34,468 nt of DNA from an uncultured Bacilli bacterium (GTDB lineage: Bacteria > Bacillota_I > Bacilli_A > RF39 > UBA660), in assembly GCA_934177995.1 (NCBI GenBank), contig CAKPPW010000016.1:1-34468 (forward strand), read 5' to 3'. The position numbers and the translations under genes are program-made. The notes beneath the pieces were generated by a model, which made no database searches, was not told where the DNA came from, and worked only from the letters and a program-made list of their open reading frames with translations. Shown here piece after piece: positions 30,742 through 34,468 of this stretch; the stretch's first letter is position 1, and the number at the start of each line of letters is the position of its first letter.

Positions 30742-32613
30742 TCAACTAACAGTATACGGATTTAGTGGAGATCCATCACCTTTAGATATAGTTATACTTT
30801 GCTTTAGATTGATAACCGGGCGTATACCAATTAAACTGGCCACACCATAATAAGGATACAAATCACCTGATGATATTACTCTCCAAACATAACCAAGTGA
30901 ATAATAGGAATCATAGCCAAATGGAGATAAAGTCCAGAAAGATTTACCATTATATAGATAATAATTACTATTGGCAGAACCTGACTTTCCGCCTGCCAAG
31001 GCCACTTCATCGGCTAATATTAATCCAATAGGATAATTTAGTTTTGCACTTGTACTTGATACCTTAAATCTATCATTTTCCTGACTACATTTTAAACTTG
31101 GAGTTTTATTGGCTTGTACACGACTATAAACTGAATAATTCGTGTTAAAAAATGTTAAATATCCTGAACCTGATACCATACTTCTATCATTACAGAAAGT
31201 TGTATCTGCTAAATATGGAGTATAGTTCGTAAGGTTATTTTGATACCAACTATCTAATTTTGTTTTTATTGTTGAATCTATCATATTAGTCTGAGCATCT
31301 ACTAAACTATTAGAACTATAACTTATTGGTTGTACTATCATTCTAGTGGCATTGTTATATTCTGTTACTTTATAAACTACATTACAATTTGTTTCTAAGC
31401 AACTATATAATTTATTGTTAACTATCTCTTCATAATTATCATTCCAGGTTAATTGTTTGATATCTCCAGTTAAAGTGAACTTTCTAGTTGACTCATCAAA
31501 AGTATATCCTGTTCCATAATCATACTGTTTTGTATTATTAAATCTGCTATATCCCGTAGTTCCGTTATCTTCATGTAGTGAAAAGTTTTCATTATATTTA
31601 TATCCGACATAAGTTGGATCCCAGTATTTACTGTTAAACTGGGAATAGCCTATCATCGTATTATCTCCAGTATCAGATGTACTCTTACCAGAATAAATCA
31701 TTCTGACAGAACCATCTCCATTTCGACGGATGATTCTCCAGATAAATCCGGCAAAAGATACATAATTATTTTTAACCGCTCCACGATAATAATAACTTTC
31801 TCCATCATCATCTTCGGCCATATATAGTCCATCAGTCTCACTATCATTTGGTGCTATTTTACTAAAATCAGGTGTTCCTTTGGCTTTGATAGCAGTCTTA
31901 GCAGACTCTACTGTTGCTTCATGATTATTCATTACTAACATACAATCTGATAAAGTAGTAAAACCATTATCTTTACAATATGTATCCTCTGCTTGTGCTA
32001 CAGTATCTGATGTTTGTCCATAAACATTTACTCTTACTTTATAAGTTAATCCTCCATTATCATTTTGAGGATTATAGTTCTCATCTACCCAGATTCTTAA
32101 TCTATAATTAATTGTTGTTTCTCCTTGCTCTTTTAAATTACCTACATATAAACTCATCATGTCAGCAGGTCTTCCTGTATAAACATTTCCTGATGATTCT
32201 TCATAGTAAATTCTTGGAGCCATTACTTCTGTTTCTTTACCATTACTATCTACAGTAGTTAAATAATACTTAATATTATTTCCATTAAAAGTATTTCCTG
32301 TTTCTTCTTTAGCTGCTATTTCATAGTTGATATCGGTATTTCCAATGATAGATGATTTAACAGAAAAGTCAAAATACTCTCCACTATTTTTTCTAGTTTT
32401 ACCGGTATTATCTGTGGTTGGTAGGGCATTATTAATAGAGATAGTATTATTACTTTCAGTATAAAGCATTGTTATTGCACCTGTTGTAATTGTATTTTCT
32501 TTCTTACCTATTCCACTATATATAAATGTAGCATAACTAACTCCTATTGCTACAACTAGTAGCATTATCATAGATAGTATTACTAATTTATCTTTTAATT
32601 TATTCTTATTCAT
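30742..32613 (-). CDS. Surface protein with SipW/TasA-like leader and hypervariable C-terminal domain (copy 1)
   Basis: The 623 residues begin with a membrane leader (VILSMIMLLVVAIGVSYATF) followed by NTITTGAITMLYTES, the arrangement of SipW-processed TasA/camelysin-type proteins. An N-terminal beta-sandwich (about 40-200) is followed by a short helical linker with CKDNGFTTLSDC and a large C-terminal domain. That domain opens with SFAGFIWRIIRRNGDGSVRM and closes with FWTLSP...VRP-type residues (FWTLSP, then IRPVINLK), like the C-type-lectin fold of tropism-determinant proteins. Residues 565-597 differ strongly from copy 2 while most of the protein is near-identical. The role is unknown; adhesion or ligand binding is inferred. 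GGAAGGA lies about ten bases before the ATG. No terminator was found before rpsP. Confidence 0.88.
   Translation of the reverse strand: MNKNKLKDKLVILSMIMLLVVAIGVSYATFIYSGIGKKENTITTGAITMLYTESNNTISINNALPTTDNTGKTRKNSGEYFDFSVKSSIIGNTDINYEIAAKEETGNTFNGNNIKYYLTTVDSNGKETEVMAPRIYYEESSGNVYTGRPADMMSLYVGNLKEQGETTINYRLRIWVDENYNPQNDNGGLTYKVRVNVYGQTSDTVAQAEDTYCKDNGFTTLSDCMLVMNNHEATVESAKTAIKAKGTPDFSKIAPNDSETDGLYMAEDDDGESYYYRGAVKNNYVSFAGFIWRIIRRNGDGSVRMIYSGKSTSDTGDNTMIGYSQFNSKYWDPTYVGYKYNENFSLHEDNGTTGYSRFNNTKQYDYGTGYTFDESTRKFTLTGDIKQLTWNDNYEEIVNNKLYSCLETNCNVVYKVTEYNNATRMIVQPISYSSNSLVDAQTNMIDSTIKTKLDSWYQNNLTNYTPYLADTTFCNDRSMVSGSGYLTFFNTNYSVYSRVQANKTPSLKCSQENDRFKVSSTSAKLNYPIGLILADEVALAGGKSGSANSNYYLYNGKSFWTLSPFGYDSYYSLGYVWRVISSGDLYPYYGVASLIGIRPVINLKQSITISKGDGSPLNPYTVS
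30823..30921 (-). other. Hypervariable C-terminal block of copy 1
   Basis: This segment encodes 33 residues between the fixed motifs FWTLSP and RPVINL. Against copy 2, 19 of 33 residues differ with no insertion or deletion, while V-W, V-I-S-S-G, L, P, V and G positions stay fixed. By hand count GC is about 38 percent over 111 bp (SP through RP). Confidence 0.75.
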
Positions 32614-32640
32614 TATCTACTTGTCCTTCCATCTATATTT

Positions 32641-34468
32641 TCATCCAATTGAAAAGGGATTAAGTGCTGATCCATCACCTTTAGCAATAGTTACATTTTG
32701 TTTTAAATTTATAACCGGGCGAACCCCATTAAAAGAGGTCACGAGAGGCCACGGAAACAAGCTCCCTGATGATATCACATACCAAACGAAAGCATTCGAG
32801 TTGCTAGAATAGAAGTAAGACGGAGAAAGTGTCCAAAAATTCTTTCCATTATATAGATAATAATTACTATTAGCAGAACCGGACTTTCCACCAGCTAAGG
32901 CTACTTCATCGGCTAGTATTAATCCAATAGAATAATTAAGTTTAGCACTTTCATTTGATACTTTGAATCTATCATTTTCTTGACTACATTTTAAACTTGG
33001 TATCTTTTTTATTTCTATACGATTATATACATCATAGTTTGTACTGGATGATGTTAAATATCCTGAACCATCAGTTATACTTCTATCATTACAAAAAGTG
33101 GTGTCTGCTAAGTACGAAGTATAGTTCGTAAGATTATTTTGATACCAACTATCTAGCTTTGTTTTAATTACTGAATCCATTGTATTTGTTTGAGCCGATA
33201 ATAGACTATTAGAACTATAACTTATTGGTTTTACTACCATCGTAGTAACATTACTATATCCCGTTACTTTATATACTACATTACAACTAGTATTCAAACA
33301 ACTATATAACTGATTATTTACTATCTCATCGTGATTATCAGTCCAGATTAATTGTTTTATATCTCCTGTTAAAGTGAACTTTTTAGTTGACTCATCAAAA
33401 GTATATCCTGTTCCATAATCATACTGTTTTGCATTATTAAATCCGCTATATCCCGTAGTTCCGTTATCTTCATGTAGTGAAAAGTTTTCATTATATTTAT
33501 ATCCGACATAAGTTGGATCCCAATATTTATCATTAAACGGAGAAGTCCCTATCATAGTATTATTACCTGTATCGGATGTACTCTTACCAGAATAAATCAT
33601 TCTGACACTTCCATCTCCATTACGTCTAATGACTCTCCAGATGAATCCGGCAAAGGATACATAATTATTCTTTACTGCTCCTCTATAATAATAACTTTCT
33701 CCATCATCATCTTCTGCCATATATAATCCATCAGTCTCACTATCATTCGGTGCTATCTTATTAAAGTCTGGTGTCCCTTTGGCTTTGATAGCAGTCTTAG
33801 CAGACTCTACTGTTGCTTCATGATTATTCATTACTAACATACAATCTGATAAAGTAGTAAAACCATTATCTTTACAATATGTATCCTCTGCTTGTGCTAC
33901 AGTATCTGAAGTTTGTCCATAAACATTTACTCTTACTTTATAAGTTAGTCCACCATTATCGTTTTGTGGATTATAACTTTCATCTACCCAGATTCTTAAT
34001 CTATAATTAATAGTTGTTTCTCCCTGCTCCTTTAAATTTCCAGTATACAAACTCATCATATCTGCTGGTCTTCCGGTATAGACATTTCCTGATGGTTCCT
34101 CATAGTATGTTCTTGGTGCCATTACTTCTGTCTCTTTACCAGTACTATCTACAGTAGTTAGATAGTACTTAATATTATTACCACTAAAAGTATTACCTGT
34201 TTCTTCTTTAGCTGCTATTTCATAGTTAATATCTGTATTTCCAATGATAGACGACTTAACAGAAAAGTCAAAATACTCTCCACTATTCTTTCTAGTCTTA
34301 CCAGTATTGTCTGTGGTTGGTAGAGCATTATTTATTGATATAGTATTATTACCTTCAGTATAAAGCATGGTTATTGCACCTGTTGTAATTATATTTTCTT
34401 TCTTACCTATTCCACTATAGATAAAAGCTGAATAACTGATTCCTATTACTACTATTAATAAAAATATT
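32641..34468 (-). CDS. Surface protein with SipW/TasA-like leader and hypervariable C-terminal domain (copy 2, 5' end outside window)
   Basis: The frame is open to the window edge, so the first residues are missing; 608 codons are visible. The partial leader reads IFLLIVVIGISYSAFIYSG, followed by NIITTGAITMLYTEG. The next roughly 340 residues are nearly identical to copy 1. A middle part (from LYSCLNTSCNVVYKV) is moderately diverged. The last part again ends in FWTLSP, a variable block and GVRPVINLK. It lies 27 bp upstream of copy 1 on the same strand, so the two arose by tandem duplication and are probably co-transcribed. The stop is TGA. The variable block uses CCG, TCG, CTC and ACC codons that are rare in the rest of the window. 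Confidence 0.88.
   Translation of the reverse strand, partial: IFLLIVVIGISYSAFIYSGIGKKENIITTGAITMLYTEGNNTISINNALPTTDNTGKTRKNSGEYFDFSVKSSIIGNTDINYEIAAKEETGNTFSGNNIKYYLTTVDSTGKETEVMAPRTYYEEPSGNVYTGRPADMMSLYTGNLKEQGETTINYRLRIWVDESYNPQNDNGGLTYKVRVNVYGQTSDTVAQAEDTYCKDNGFTTLSDCMLVMNNHEATVESAKTAIKAKGTPDFNKIAPNDSETDGLYMAEDDDGESYYYRGAVKNNYVSFAGFIWRVIRRNGDGSVRMIYSGKSTSDTGNNTMIGTSPFNDKYWDPTYVGYKYNENFSLHEDNGTTGYSGFNNAKQYDYGTGYTFDESTKKFTLTGDIKQLIWTDNHDEIVNNQLYSCLNTSCNVVYKVTGYSNVTTMVVKPISYSSNSLLSAQTNTMDSVIKTKLDSWYQNNLTNYTSYLADTTFCNDRSITDGSGYLTSSSTNYDVYNRIEIKKIPSLKCSQENDRFKVSNESAKLNYSIGLILADEVALAGGKSGSANSNYYLYNGKNFWTLSPSYFYSSNSNAFVWYVISSGSLFPWPLVTSFNGVRPVINLKQNVTIAKGDGSALNPFSIG
32722..32820 (-). other. Hypervariable C-terminal block of copy 2
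   Basis: This is the counterpart of the copy-1 block, also 33 residues. Variable codons mostly end in C or T (TAC, TTC, TAT, AGC, AAC, TTT, CTC, ACC, TCT), as expected if derived from AAC/AAT template codons. By hand count GC is about 48 percent over 111 bp, well above the flanks. Confidence 0.75.

Noticed and set aside
30722..30760. Terminator after surface protein copy 1
   Set aside because: Only direct repeats of AACAGT and a poor stem without a T-run are present on the coding strand.
32621..32812. Plus-strand open frame over the variable block of copy 2
   Set aside because: It is antisense to the surface protein gene, shares no similarity with anything recognised, and lacks a ribosome binding site. 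A template repeat would not need to be coding.
30742..34468. Complete diversity-generating retroelement
   Set aside because: No reverse transcriptase, accessory gene or template repeat is visible in the window; only the target-like genes are present.
1..34468. Mycoplasma genetic code (TGA = Trp)
   Set aside because: Trp codons in conserved positions are TGG and TGA ends several genes, for example at 10995 and 32641.

Overview
The window comes from a low-GC, AT-rich relative of the Bacilli, probably one of the reduced-genome gut Firmicutes/Mollicutes-like lineages (inference). Gene order repeatedly matches fragments of Bacillus subtilis operons: rimP-nusA-ylxR-infB, ylbD-ylbE-ylbF-rsmD, yceD-rpmF, cdsA-rseP, rpsP-khpA and spoVID-ysxE. 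Most of these have lost members. Trp is written TGG and TGA serves as a stop, so this is not the Mycoplasma code. Ribosome binding sites are strong (GGAGG or GAGGTG about 6 nt before the start). Promoters are close to TTGACA-N17-TATAAT and can be read by eye at many genes.

Left part (1-7.9 kb): the C-terminal end of an Rpn-type nuclease/transposase converges on infB-ylxR-nusA-short rimP. A CPBP membrane protease follows, then about 700 bp of decayed DNA holding remnants of an AbiE toxin-antitoxin pair and a second CPBP copy, then a small membrane protein and a SpoVID/YsxE-like pair. Between that pair and the (p)ppGpp gene lies a 190-nt structured RNA that looks like 6S RNA.

Middle (7.9-16 kb): a Rel/Spo-type gene with an altered synthetase site is preceded by its own promoter, a 35-codon leader ORF and an intrinsic terminator, which is an apparent attenuator. 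trpS sits behind a complete tryptophan T-box. Then come an unrecognised helical protein, a Bax-inhibitor-1 family membrane protein, rsmD-ylbF, an unrecognised gene on the opposite strand, ylbE-ylbD, and a YafQ/RelB-type toxin-antitoxin pair.

Right part (16-34.5 kb): parE and parC (topoisomerase IV) flank a 465-residue protein of unknown function. Next are a secreted transglutaminase-like protein, a putative lipoprotein, HD protein-yceD-rpmF, FtsK/SpoIIIE, cdsA-rseP-membrane protein, and rpsP-khpA. The window ends in two tandem, near-identical surface proteins with SipW/TasA-like leaders. These differ sharply in a 33-residue C-terminal block with the alternating fixed/variable pattern typical of diversity-generating-retroelement targets. 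That block, the relA leader and the 6S-like RNA are the most interesting signals. No reverse transcriptase, tRNA, rRNA or CRISPR array is visible.
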